A DNA stretch of 43,550 nucleotides from a virus. The notes below the pieces were generated by a model that had not been told where the DNA came from, ran no database searches, and was given only the letters and a program-made list of their open reading frames with translations. Every line of letters begins with the position of its first letter. The stretch's first letter is position 1. Shown in pieces: positions 30,778 to 37,962 of the stretch. Location of the stretch: the IMG/VR virus record IMGVR_UViG_3300005613_000127, positions 1-43,550 of that record; one strand, given 5' to 3'. Made by a program: the position numbers and the translations under genes.

Positions 30778-30945
30778 TTAATCGACACAATACAACCTAT
30801 TGACGGGCGCGTCAACACCGTAAACAACCCGCTGGAATTCATCAGCGCACTCATCTGCATCGTTTCGCCACTGACTGTCATCGAAATAGTGTCCGAGCGA
30901 GATCCGTTCATAGAACACCTGAAAAGTGGCAGTATCAACGCTCAC
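30778..30945 (-). CDS. Hypothetical 55-aa protein, GTG start
   Basis: A GTG at 30945 overlaps the upstream stop as GTGA and has GGAGGG just before it. The frame gives VSVDTATFQVFYERISLGHY, FDDSQWRNDADECADEFQRV, VYGVDAPVNRLYCVD, with natural-looking codon use. A competing ATG frame over the same bases gives low-quality sequence. The 3' end of this gene contains the promoter and operator of the TetR-like gene. Confidence 0.5.
   Translation of the reverse strand: MSVDTATFQVFYERISLGHYFDDSQWRNDADECADEFQRVVYGVDAPVNRLYCVD
30787..30815 (-). promoter_or_regulatory. Promoter of the TetR-like/primase operon with operator at the -35 (site 2)
   Basis: Minus strand: TTGACG (30810-30815), 17 bases, TATTGT (30787-30792). 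The -35 is one arm of the palindrome TGACGGGCGCGTCA (30801-30814), so a bound regulator would block RNA polymerase. The layout is the same as at 35686 and 37607. Confidence 0.68.
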
Positions 30946-31181
30946 AACCCACCCTCCAGCATACTAATCAGCAGGTCGATCTCGAACACGGCCTCTGCGG
31001 GCACCGTCTGTTTGATCTTGCACAGCTCGTTGGCTTTCCAGTGTGGCGGTCCCTCTGACCGCCACACCAACAGCACCGCATTGCGCGCCTCGCTGTAACG
31101 CTCCAGGGCGCCTGGGCACGCTTTGTGCCTCCACTGATCCCGTGCGGCATTGTTGCGGATCTGTTCGTTGCCGTAGGTCAT
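30942..31181 (-). CDS. Hypothetical 79-aa protein
   Basis: Product [60 protein letters not shown] is basic and helical. Its ATG overlaps the previous stop (ATGA) and its stop overlaps the next GTG start. It belongs to the nuclease/polymerase operon. No recognised family. Confidence 0.55.
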   Translation of the reverse strand: MTYGNEQIRNNAARDQWRHKACPGALERYSEARNAVLLVWRSEGPPHWKANELCKIKQTVPAEAVFEIDLLISMLEGGL

Positions 31182-31378
31182 CGCCGCTCACCCACGGCAC
31201 GGTCAACACGCGCGCACCACTGTCCGAAACGTTTGCCGGCAAGTAGGTTGAAATTAACACCCTGAGTCGCACGGCATCCTGATTGTTTGGTACCACCTGC
31301 GCCCACGTTGTGCACCATCCCCAATGCTACGGATATGTATTCTTCTTCGTTTGTTGGTTTCCTGTTTATTCGCTTCAT
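31178..31378 (-). CDS. Hypothetical 66-aa protein
   Basis: The product [40 protein letters not shown] is small and basic. It is kept as a gene because both ends show 4-nt ATGA overlaps with neighbours in the same operon. No motif recognised. Confidence 0.48.
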   Translation of the reverse strand: MKRINRKPTNEEEYISVALGMVHNVGAGGTKQSGCRATQGVNFNLLAGKRFGQWCARVDRAVGERR

Positions 31379-31872
31379 ACATCTCTCCCACCATTGGAAA
31401 ATTTAGCATCGCCACCCAGCGACACGATTAGTTCAGCCCACGCGAGTTGCGCGGCTTCGTGCGGCGTGCCGGTGTATCGCCAGCCCGCCGGTTTAGCTTC
31501 ACGCGACCAGAACTGACCGATCACCGTGCCGACCATATCAGCCGCGATCAGTACTGGCTTAATGCCGATCAGGTCATGTGATTTGATCACATCGTTCATC
31601 GCTGTGCTGTCGTTAGCCAGCCCCCACCGCACGAACGAACCGTCCTGCATGTAGCCCGCACCTCGATTGTTGCGCCATAGCCGACCGCCCGCCTTGCTGG
31701 CGTTCAGTCGGAGTTCAGCCTGCACTGACGCCTCACTGCTCAGCGCACGTCCTGGTGTGACAGCAGGCGGGTGATCCGCATCGGCAGCGCCCATCATCTG
31801 CAACAGCTCATGCACGGCCTGCATGCTGACGTGGTGGCGGATCGCCCATTGGTTTAGGGTGGTGGGGGTCAT
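31375..31872 (-). CDS. VRR-NUC-type nuclease
   Basis: From ATG 31872 (AAGGA eight bases upstream) the protein is 165 aa. [57 protein letters not shown] and [11 protein letters not shown] follow the phage VRR-NUC pattern. The PD-(D/E)xK core is SHDLIGI and R-E-A-K, where the usual E-x-K reads E-A-K. The first 50 residues add a small helix-turn-helix-like segment ([20 protein letters not shown]). It probably resolves or trims replication/recombination intermediates. Confidence 0.78.
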   Translation of the reverse strand: MTPTTLNQWAIRHHVSMQAVHELLQMMGAADADHPPAVTPGRALSSEASVQAELRLNASKAGGRLWRNNRGAGYMQDGSFVRWGLANDSTAMNDVIKSHDLIGIKPVLIAADMVGTVIGQFWSREAKPAGWRYTGTPHEAAQLAWAELIVSLGGDAKFSNGGRDV

Positions 31873-31876
31873 CACA

Positions 31877-32275
31877 CTAGTCCTTCTTAAAGCAGGGTGC
31901 CGGAGGTAACAACGAATAGATCGGATAAGCATCCGGGGCTGGTGCAGGTTGAGGCACCCGGTTGCGTAAGTACCCTAACCAGGCACCGTGTACCGCTGCA
32001 TCCTCGTACCCTAAACCATCGCGAGTCAGTTCTTCACCTTCGAAGTGTGCAAAAAAGGCGGTTTCGCGTACCCACGATTCAAAATCGTCACGTACAGCCT
32101 CGGGCAATCCCAACGTGTTTGCCGCGTTCAACACGGCGTTGATGCCTTTTAGAAACGCGGGCCAGTTCGTGTCACGTCCTTCCCGCTTCGCGATAGCTTT
32201 GGCGCTTCTACACACCGATAGTGCCCGATTCAGTACGTGATTCACATCTGCTAGTTCTTGTTCTGCTGTTTTCAT
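31877..32275 (-). CDS. Hypothetical 132-aa protein
   Basis: Start ATG 32275 has AGAGGA upstream, and a longer frame beginning at 32311 is rejected because it overlaps the polymerase remnant. Product [60 protein letters not shown] is helical with a Pro-rich end. It lies between the polymerase and the nuclease. No family recognised. Confidence 0.55.
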   Translation of the reverse strand: MKTAEQELADVNHVLNRALSVCRSAKAIAKREGRDTNWPAFLKGINAVLNAANTLGLPEAVRDDFESWVRETAFFAHFEGEELTRDGLGYEDAAVHGAWLGYLRNRVPQPAPAPDAYPIYSLLPPAPCFKKD

Positions 32276-32279
32276 AATA

Positions 32280-32345
32280 TCAATCCTCTTTTTTATATCG
32301 ATAGTCTTCAAAGCCTGCAGCGGATAGCGGCAGGGTGGGTGTCAT
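32280..32345 (-). pseudogene. Likely 3' remnant of a family A phage DNA polymerase
   Basis: Directly after the family B polymerase stop (ATGA overlap) is a 21-codon frame ending LPLSAAGFEDYRYKKED. This resembles the conserved C-terminal tail of phage family A polymerases (..lPLaaeGFe..rY.Kd). With the matching 5' remnant at 34296-34388 it suggests that the original polymerase was replaced in place. The short length limits certainty. Confidence 0.55.
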
Positions 32346-34306
32346 TTAAATGTCCTCAATGGATCCACTAATTTCCTGGCCTCATTGATGTACCAGTCGT
32401 AATTGAAATCGAAGTCAGTGATTTCTGCTAAATTGTTGCAAGGGGTTATCAACCATCCTTTGTTGATGTCGAATCTTCGTTCCTTTGCGGGTATTCCCTG
32501 TGTTCCGATGAATGTCCCCTTTTTCTCAAACTTCTTAATCTCCGTTTTGGTTCGAGCCTGAGCGCGTGACCCGTCTGGCATTTCATAAATCTGAAAGGTC
32601 AGTATCTCTTTACCCTTCATTGGCGGCATGACCTTGGTGATCGACCCTCCAGAGTTGCTTATATAATACCGAGTGATATTTTGCAGCTGTATGTCACCCA
32701 TCATCAGTTTAGATCCTCGGGGTATCTTTGTTCGCAGCATAAAATCAAGAGGTTGAGGATGGGTTTTTATATAGTTTTCAATATTTTCGTCGTCTAATAA
32801 CGCCGACTCAGCAGCTTTTGCCACAACTTTACAAGAATGGTTTTGATGCCACCCCAGCTGATATTCGTAGGCACCTTTTCGCTTCACCTTCCCGTCAGTG
32901 TATTCAGCGATATAATTATTCACGTCGCGGATCATCATTCGACTGTACAAAGCTTCTTCTAATTCGAGTCCTGTGGTCAGGCACCATTCATCCCTCACCA
33001 TATAAACACGTTCTATCTGATTGCGCGGAACATAGACAGTCACGCCGTCGGTGTTCGCCTGAATCATTCGCAGACCTTCGACCTTCATTAGTTGTTCAGC
33101 CAGCATACACAAAGACAGCTGACCGTTTATTGTGATAGCCATGGTGAACTGTGGATCATAGAAAGGACTGTAAACGCTATTAGAATCACCGAAGGTTCCG
33201 TTCAATCCCAGTTTCAACATGGCATTGATCGCGCTACCTTTTGCGTGATTCACACGTTCGTCTTTTAATCTGGAATAAATATCGCAGAATTTCTCGCCCA
33301 AATGTGCAGGATAAAGGCGATTCACGATAGCCAAACTGGGATAGAAGCTAGTCACATCCAGATCAATAATGGTGTATTGTTCGTCGGCTTCGACTATCGC
33401 GCTGTCAATGGACCCGTGAATTCCCCCGAGACCGAACACAAAGTCAAAGCCGGCTACACTGACGCTCAAGTCTTTAAAAACACCCTTGGTCTCGGTGATT
33501 GTTTGTATTCTTAACCAGTCAAGGAAGCGATTGAAAGCAGGGTGATCGAATCGAATATAAGGAAGCACCACATCACCCAGGCAGATCATATGACGGATAG
33601 TCTGCCGAGGTTCCCTGCGACCACTTGACTTGTCGTAACATGGGATACCTGCTTTTTCCAACTCCATGATCAAGTATTCTTTACCGATCTTTGTGTCGTT
33701 GAAGTTGATGAAATTCCGATCATATCGTTCACTCAGCTCTTCGCGGAACTCAATCATAGGTTTACTATGATTGTAGAATTCAAGGGTTTCGGTTACGTCA
33801 TGATGGTTGTAGGTCAGTACCACATCCATCTGATCGCTGTTTAGAACAGTACCTGGTTCGAATGGTAGCTCTTCAATACTGTTTGACCGCATATTGAACT
33901 CAAGCATTTTTAAACTCGTTGCTTTCGACACGTTGTCAAAGTGATGAATTTTTAGCAAATCAACCTGTTCTATAAACCTGTCAGATTCCCATATCATGTG
34001 TTGGAATCGGTCATTCCAATCACAGTTAATGATACTCATCGCCTTATTGTAAATATGATCAACGGTAATCGATTCACCTAATTGCATGATCAAGTGAACC
34101 ACAGGATAATCAAATCCTTCATTGTTAAATCCAACTGCTCGGGATCGACTATCGGCCAATGCCCACAAGAATTGCAAATGTTCGGTTATATCATTCCGAC
34201 GGTCGCTAATCTCATACACCCAACAATCACCAGTCTTTGCGTTTATCGCGGTAAATGAGTAAAAATTAGGATATGTCTCAATATCGTAGATGTAGTCATC
34301 TGTCAT
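32342..34306 (-). CDS. DNA polymerase, family B with 3'-5' exonuclease
   Basis: From ATG 34306 the protein is 654 aa. Exo motifs: YDIETYPNF (D8, E10), GFNNEGFDYP (about 59-68) and YNHHDVTET (166-174). Polymerase motifs: GGIHGS (294-299), motif A DLDVTSFYPSL (315-325), motif B KGSAINAMLKLGLNGTFGDS (356-375) and motif C NTDGV (418-422). It replicates phage DNA. The gene is much more AT-rich than its neighbours and lacks a ribosome binding site. It starts inside a short leader frame that appears to be the start of a different polymerase. Confidence 0.86.
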   Translation of the reverse strand: MTDDYIYDIETYPNFYSFTAINAKTGDCWVYEISDRRNDITEHLQFLWALADSRSRAVGFNNEGFDYPVVHLIMQLGESITVDHIYNKAMSIINCDWNDRFQHMIWESDRFIEQVDLLKIHHFDNVSKATSLKMLEFNMRSNSIEELPFEPGTVLNSDQMDVVLTYNHHDVTETLEFYNHSKPMIEFREELSERYDRNFINFNDTKIGKEYLIMELEKAGIPCYDKSSGRREPRQTIRHMICLGDVVLPYIRFDHPAFNRFLDWLRIQTITETKGVFKDLSVSVAGFDFVFGLGGIHGSIDSAIVEADEQYTIIDLDVTSFYPSLAIVNRLYPAHLGEKFCDIYSRLKDERVNHAKGSAINAMLKLGLNGTFGDSNSVYSPFYDPQFTMAITINGQLSLCMLAEQLMKVEGLRMIQANTDGVTVYVPRNQIERVYMVRDEWCLTTGLELEEALYSRMMIRDVNNYIAEYTDGKVKRKGAYEYQLGWHQNHSCKVVAKAAESALLDDENIENYIKTHPQPLDFMLRTKIPRGSKLMMGDIQLQNITRYYISNSGGSITKVMPPMKGKEILTFQIYEMPDGSRAQARTKTEIKKFEKKGTFIGTQGIPAKERRFDINKGWLITPCNNLAEITDFDFNYDWYINEARKLVDPLRTFK

Positions 34307-34388
34307 GAGTAGTCTCAGCATAACGATACGTCCCGACCGTGATCGGCTGCTCGTTATATGTTTCGGTGTCTAGATAGAGGGTGGTCAT
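34296..34388 (-). pseudogene. Likely 5' remnant of a family A phage DNA polymerase, now a leader peptide
   Basis: A 30-codon frame starts 1 base after the previous gene and reads LYLDTETYNEQPITVGTY, then RYAETTHDR and stop. The D-x-E exo I motif and PI.vGTy.YAE match the N-terminus of phage family A polymerases. After about 25 codons homology ends and TGA overlaps the family B start (ATGACAGATGA). Translation of the leader may feed re-initiation on the polymerase gene. Confidence 0.6.
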
Positions 34389-34389
34389 T

Positions 34390-34605
34390 TTAGACGACCA
34401 TAGCATCAGGGTACTTGGTCGTCTGAGGGCGATAGTCTGGCCCCGCTTTCTGACCGCAATTTTTGCACACCATAACCGGTATCACGTTTTGGTGAAAATT
34501 CGTGTCATCGTACCCACTGCCCTCCTGTTCCGAGCCACAGTGCTCGCACGCATAGATCGCGACAAAGTCCCGACGGTGTCTGGATTTCATAATTTTGATG
34601 TACAT
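34390..34605 (-). CDS. Small zinc-ribbon protein
   Basis: The 71-aa protein MYIKIMKSRHRRDFVAIYAC, EHCGSEQEGSGYDDTNFHQN, VIPVMVCKNCGQKAGPDYRP has paired C-x-x-C-G knuckles (C20/C23 and C47/C50 region) as in rubredoxin-type zinc ribbons. Similar small proteins accompany replication genes in many phages. It probably binds nucleic acid or protein. It stops just before the leader frame. Confidence 0.68.
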   Translation of the reverse strand: MYIKIMKSRHRRDFVAIYACEHCGSEQEGSGYDDTNFHQNVIPVMVCKNCGQKAGPDYRPQTTKYPDAMVV

Positions 34606-34649
34606 CAGTCTTTACTCTTAAAAAATAGCCATCCTTGGCCGTGGTTAGT

Positions 34650-34832
34650 TTATCGGTTGCGCTGCTTACGCTTGGCCCGTCGTGCAGCCGGAATGCCTGT
34701 GCGACCCGGACGAGATACCGGAGGCACCCCACCGACCGACCGACCGACCGACCGCATAGCAGACATGGACGGCTGCCACGCATCGTGGTTGTCAAGCATC
34801 AGCGCTATCGCAGGGGGTACGCCAAACCTCAT
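34650..34832 (-). CDS. Small basic protein containing a tetranucleotide repeat
   Basis: The 60-aa frame MRFGVPPAIALMLDNHDAWQ, PSMSAMRSVGRSVGGVPPVS, PGRTGIPAARRAKRKQRNR starts with a 4-nt ATGA overlap with the ssDNA-binding-protein stop, which favours a real coupled gene. The DNA repeat (ACCG)6 encodes RSVGRSVG. Basic C-terminus suggests nucleic-acid contact. Slippage of the repeat would shift the frame. Confidence 0.48.
   Translation of the reverse strand: MRFGVPPAIALMLDNHDAWQPSMSAMRSVGRSVGGVPPVSRPGRTGIPAARRAKRKQRNR
34731..34754. repeat. Simple tetranucleotide repeat (ACCG)6
   Basis: Six perfect copies of ACCG (CGGT on the coding strand) in 24 bases. Tetranucleotide tracts of this length in coding regions are known substrates for slipped-strand phase variation. 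It lies within the small basic gene at 34650-34832. Confidence 0.9.
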
Positions 34833-35605
34833 GGCAACATCATCCCTTTAGCGATCAGCAGTTCGTCAGTCCAGCCCGCATTGATAGCCGCTTCGTATGT
34901 CATGCCCTGGGCGGCGGCGGTCATGGTGTGCGCAGGTGGTGGAGGTGTGACGACGCCCGCGTTCTCGACAAAGCCCATGTTAGGCTGCACGGTTGGCGGT
35001 GGCGTAATCACAGCCCCGTTCGCCGCGACGTGGGTCGGTGGTGGAGTGGTGGTTGCCGCTGGAGCACCAAAGCAGGCCGCTACCTGACTGGCCGCCATAC
35101 CGCCACCGACGTCGAGTTTAGGTGCGGTGGCGTCTATGATCTGCACACCATCTAGCCCTGCACTCACACCTTTATTACCCGTGGCGTTGTACGCATAGGC
35201 GTGGATCAGCAATTTCACCACGGCACCGGGATAAAGCATCTTACCGTACTGCATCGCGTTCAATTCTTGCCCGTTGGCATCAAATACCTGCGGAGCACCA
35301 TTGCGAGTGCGGGCTGTAACAGCGATGCACCCATTCAGCAATGCAGCTGATTCGCCAAAACGACTTACGTCAATAGCCTTTATGGGCCATTTACCATTAG
35401 AGGGCAGAACCCCTTTAAACTCACTGGTGTTTAATACCGATTGCGCCAGCTGCTCGATTTCCGCTTTGTCACTTTCGCGAATAGCAACGGTCAGATTGTG
35501 CACCGGTGCGCCTGTGCGTTCGTCCAGATCTGGAGTGGTCAAGCCATCCCACATGATGATGCCGTCTGCTGTGACGACATTATTACCTTCATTTACTACA
35601 GCCAT
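34829..35605 (-). CDS. Single-stranded DNA-binding protein, DUF2815-like
   Basis: The 258-aa protein has an N-terminal OB-type domain (residues about 1-160: GAPVHNLTVAIRESDKAEIE, GKWPIKAIDVSRFGESAALL, GKMLYPGAVVKLLIHAYAYN, NKGVSAGLDGVQIIDATAPK) matching DUF2815 phage ssDNA-binding proteins. A Pro/Thr-rich linker and a helical tail (MTYEAAINAGWTDELLIAKG) follow. It protects replication intermediates and is first in its operon, behind promoter/operator site 3. Confidence 0.8.
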   Translation of the reverse strand: MAVVNEGNNVVTADGIIMWDGLTTPDLDERTGAPVHNLTVAIRESDKAEIEQLAQSVLNTSEFKGVLPSNGKWPIKAIDVSRFGESAALLNGCIAVTARTRNGAPQVFDANGQELNAMQYGKMLYPGAVVKLLIHAYAYNATGNKGVSAGLDGVQIIDATAPKLDVGGGMAASQVAACFGAPAATTTPPPTHVAANGAVITPPPTVQPNMGFVENAGVVTPPPPAHTMTAAAQGMTYEAAINAGWTDELLIAKGMMLP

Positions 35606-36765
35606 TACGTTTTCCTCTTTGAGAATACCGCCGAAGCGATGGTTTGTGTTGCAGGAACTAACTTAGCGTCAGTCCGTGGAGTAATAGAATACTCCGTAAT
35701 GACGGACTCGTCAACGCCTAATTTTAACGCTTGTTTAGGCGTGACGGGTTCCGCCGGTTTGCGGATATCCACACTGAGCAGATCGCACATCTGGATGATC
35801 GAGTCGTTATCCTCAGTCCATTTCTGGCGACCGTAGCCTTGCTCCATCGCGAAGCCGGGCACCGTTCCGCCGGATGCAATCAGCCCTTCCGCGTGTGCCT
35901 CCAGACCGGACAGACCGGCCTTTAGGATGTCGGCCGCACGTCGGTACATGACCAGCAGCGTACCGACCGCGTCGGGTTCCAGGCTGACGGGGATCGGCTT
36001 GCCGACGAACTCCAGCACCGACCCACATGCCGCGTGCAACGTGTCGCAGGCGTGGCGCGCCGTACAGTCTCGACACTCAGCACCAGCACGCGTGCCCGGA
36101 TCAGGGCCCAACGCCTCCGCCTCCACGTCGATCAGGCGATTCACGTACCCGCGCAGATCGGACGCCAGCACCGACCAGCTACGGATCGGCCCGTCACGGT
36201 GGTACGCACGCGGCTGCACGATGGTCATCACGACGCGGGTGTGCTGATCTGCCAGACCGTCGATCTCCAGCTTATCGAGGATGCCTGTCACATACTCGAT
36301 CATCTGCCAGTTCTCGAAGATCTCGACAGGTCGATGGCCGTATTTATAATCCCAGTCATACAGCGTGCCGGAATTCTTGTCGAACAGCCAGCAATCCGTC
36401 GTGCCCCACAGCTCGGGGTGGATGCGCGAAACCTCGACACGATCCTCCACATGCGGTGTGAACGTGCTTGTCGCCAGCATAACCTCCCGGATCGCCTCCG
36501 CGTACATCTCCGCAGCGTCGTAGCTTTCCTGCGTCCAGATCACGCCGTTGCTGGCCGCCTGACCGACAGCCTCGTCTGGCCAAGCTGTTCGGGCGCGGCT
36601 TGCCGACTCGACCATCAGCGCGGCCAACTCGTGCGAGGCGGTGCCCTCTCGGGCGTCGTCACTTTCTTCCGTCTCGGGGTGTAGCGACTCCATCAGATTA
36701 GAACCGGGACACTGCACCCGTCGCGCTGCCGATGATGGCGGGATGGTGGAGTGTTCGCCGCTCAT
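35605..36765 (-). CDS. RecB/Cas4-like nuclease, DUF2800
   Basis: The 386-aa protein has the DUF2800 layout: SSAARRVQCPGSNLME near the start, EGTASHELAALM (motif with His), LWGTTDCWLFD (Asp), LYDWDYKYG (D-x-K) and a C-terminal Cys cluster (AECRDCTARHAC, then C) that may hold an Fe-S or zinc site. It probably acts in phage recombination or DNA processing. It overlaps the preceding gene by 4 nt. Its 3' end contains promoter/operator site 3. Confidence 0.83.
   Translation of the reverse strand: MSGEHSTIPPSSAARRVQCPGSNLMESLHPETEESDDAREGTASHELAALMVESASRARTAWPDEAVGQAASNGVIWTQESYDAAEMYAEAIREVMLATSTFTPHVEDRVEVSRIHPELWGTTDCWLFDKNSGTLYDWDYKYGHRPVEIFENWQMIEYVTGILDKLEIDGLADQHTRVVMTIVQPRAYHRDGPIRSWSVLASDLRGYVNRLIDVEAEALGPDPGTRAGAECRDCTARHACDTLHAACGSVLEFVGKPIPVSLEPDAVGTLLVMYRRAADILKAGLSGLEAHAEGLIASGGTVPGFAMEQGYGRQKWTEDNDSIIQMCDLLSVDIRKPAEPVTPKQALKLGVDESVITEYSITPRTDAKLVPATQTIASAVFSKRKT
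35686..35714 (-). promoter_or_regulatory. Promoter of the SSB/polymerase operon with operator at the -35 (site 3)
   Basis: Minus strand: TTGACG (35709-35714), 17 bases, TATTCT (35686-35691). The palindrome TGACGGACTCGTCA (35700-35713) overlaps the -35. It lies inside the 3' end of the DUF2800 gene, about 80 bases before the ssDNA-binding-protein ATG. Confidence 0.62.
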
Positions 36766-37568
36766 TTAGCCACCTTTTGGTGTGTTGAGATTTCAGCCCA
36801 TAGTTCAGGAATATGTTCGGGGACTTTACCCACCAATCGCAGGTTAGCGATACCTTTAGCGTTTACCACCTCCAGAACGCGCTCCATGCTCGTCTCACCG
36901 GCGGTCATTTTATCAGCGCACGCCTTGAGGAATTTCGCGAAGGACATGCCGTCGGCTTCGGCTACAGGCGGTGCGATCACAACGGGTTCGGGCTCAGGCT
37001 CGGCAGCTGCGGGTGGTGGGATTACAACGGGTTCCGGTTCGGTGGTGGCGGAGGGGATCGACATCAGGTTGATCAGTTCGGCTTCCACCTGTTCGACCAC
37101 GTCCTTATCGACACCTTTTTTCTTCTTCCAGCTACCGTCCGATATCTTCGTCTTAGTGCCTGCATGGATACGTGCATCCCACGGCATGTCGCGACTGTCC
37201 AATTCGGGACCTTTACGGTCATCGAAGCCTTCAGCCCACGAGCCGTCTTCTTCGCCGGTACCATCCTCAGCCACCACGTCGTCGATAGGTATGTTCAGTA
37301 CCTCGGCGACCCGGGCCACTGACCAGCCTTTAGCGAGTAGATCGGTAGGCGACCAGCCCCCGGCGATAACCTGCTCGGCGGTGTACATGCGACCGTCCAC
37401 GTCGTAGGTCTTGGCAACCGGCGCGAGTACGGTGGGTTCAGGCTCAACCGTCGGGTGTTCCGGTACAGGTGCATCGGCAGCCTCCCCGACAAGGTTCAGC
37501 AGCATTTTGGCCGTAGCCGACACGACGGCATGGTCTTCGGTTTCAATAGTAAAAGATAGTGTGCTCAT
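36762..37568 (-). CDS. Phage replication-region protein of unknown function
   Basis: From ATG 37568 (AAAGGAA upstream) the protein is 268 aa. The central LDSRDMPWDARIHAGTKTKI, SDGSWKKKKGVDKDVVEQVE segment is a motif I know from many phage replication-region proteins. It is flanked by two helix-type segments (MYTAEQVIAGGWSPTDLLAK, GWS...) and a Pro/Glu/Val-rich linker. The C-terminal FLKACADKMTAGETSMERVL helix ends the protein. It probably works with the ssDNA-binding protein and nuclease downstream. Confidence 0.65.
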   Translation of the reverse strand: MSTLSFTIETEDHAVVSATAKMLLNLVGEAADAPVPEHPTVEPEPTVLAPVAKTYDVDGRMYTAEQVIAGGWSPTDLLAKGWSVARVAEVLNIPIDDVVAEDGTGEEDGSWAEGFDDRKGPELDSRDMPWDARIHAGTKTKISDGSWKKKKGVDKDVVEQVEAELINLMSIPSATTEPEPVVIPPPAAAEPEPEPVVIAPPVAEADGMSFAKFLKACADKMTAGETSMERVLEVVNAKGIANLRLVGKVPEHIPELWAEISTHQKVAK

Positions 37569-37592
37569 GTGTGTATTTCCTTTGGTTAGTTG

Positions 37593-37621
37593 TTGACACG
37601 GCTCGAACAATACACGATAAT
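37593..37621 (+). promoter_or_regulatory. Plus-strand promoter of the Rrf2-like/helicase operon
   Basis: TTGACA (37593-37598), 17 bases, GATAAT (37616-37621): a perfect -35 and a -10 with one mismatch. The palindrome of site 4 starts at the end of the -10 and covers the expected transcription start. Confidence 0.7.
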
Positions 37622-37635
37622 GACGAACACGTCAA
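37607..37635 (-). promoter_or_regulatory. Minus-strand promoter of the 268-aa protein/DUF2800 operon
   Basis: Minus strand: TTGACG (37630-37635), 17 bases, TATTGT (37607-37612), the same form as at 30787. It overlaps the plus-strand promoter face to face. Confidence 0.68.
37621..37634. promoter_or_regulatory. Palindromic operator, site 4 (TGACG-AACA-CGTCA)
   Basis: A single palindrome sits over the minus-strand -35 and the plus-strand start, so one bound dimer could switch off both divergent operons. Arms are identical to sites 1-3. Confidence 0.7.
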
Positions 37636-37656
37636 CAATAGAACCGAGGAAATGTC

Positions 37657-37962
37657 ATGTTAAAAAGTAGAACAATGTTAGCGCTGGAGATCATCAGCAT
37701 ACTTAGTAAGTACGACTCGATCGTAACCGTCGCAATGATAGCCAAACAGACGAACCGCAGCACGTCACTTATCGAACCGATCATGAGCGCATTGAGTAAG
37801 GGCGGTATGGTGGTAGGGTTTCGCGGCCCAGGCGGCGGGTACAAGTTAGCGCCGATGGTTAAACAGCGTACGCTGCGGGTATTGCACCGAACCATGTATC
37901 CATCCGACAAAGTGCCCGCGAGTATGATAGGCCGCATGCGCATCTGGCAGGTGATACCATGA
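37657..37962 (+). CDS. Rrf2-like winged-helix regulator
   Basis: The 101-aa protein reads LALEIISILSKYDSIVTVAM, IAKQTNRSTSLIEPIMSALS, KGGMVVGFRGPGGGYKLAP, the Rrf2 pattern (IA....s..yleqil..L.kaGlv.s.rGpgGGYrLar). The three-Cys Fe-S cluster of IscR/NsrR is absent. GAGGA precedes the ATG. It is the first gene behind the divergent promoter and could be a second regulator of it, but the shared palindrome is not typical of Rrf2 sites. Confidence 0.75.
   Translation: MLKSRTMLALEIISILSKYDSIVTVAMIAKQTNRSTSLIEPIMSALSKGGMVVGFRGPGGGYKLAPMVKQRTLRVLHRTMYPSDKVPASMIGRMRIWQVIP

Noticed and set aside
30756-30938. 60-codon minus-strand ATG frame just upstream of the TetR-like gene
   Set aside because: It has Met/Ser-rich low-quality sequence, while another frame over the same bases (GTG 30945) has a ribosome binding site, GTGA coupling and natural-looking protein.
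37657-37962. Temperate lifestyle from the presence of regulators
   Set aside because: There is no integrase, ParAB or CI/Cro-like pair. The regulators alone do not show lysogeny, although a plasmid-like prophage cannot be excluded.
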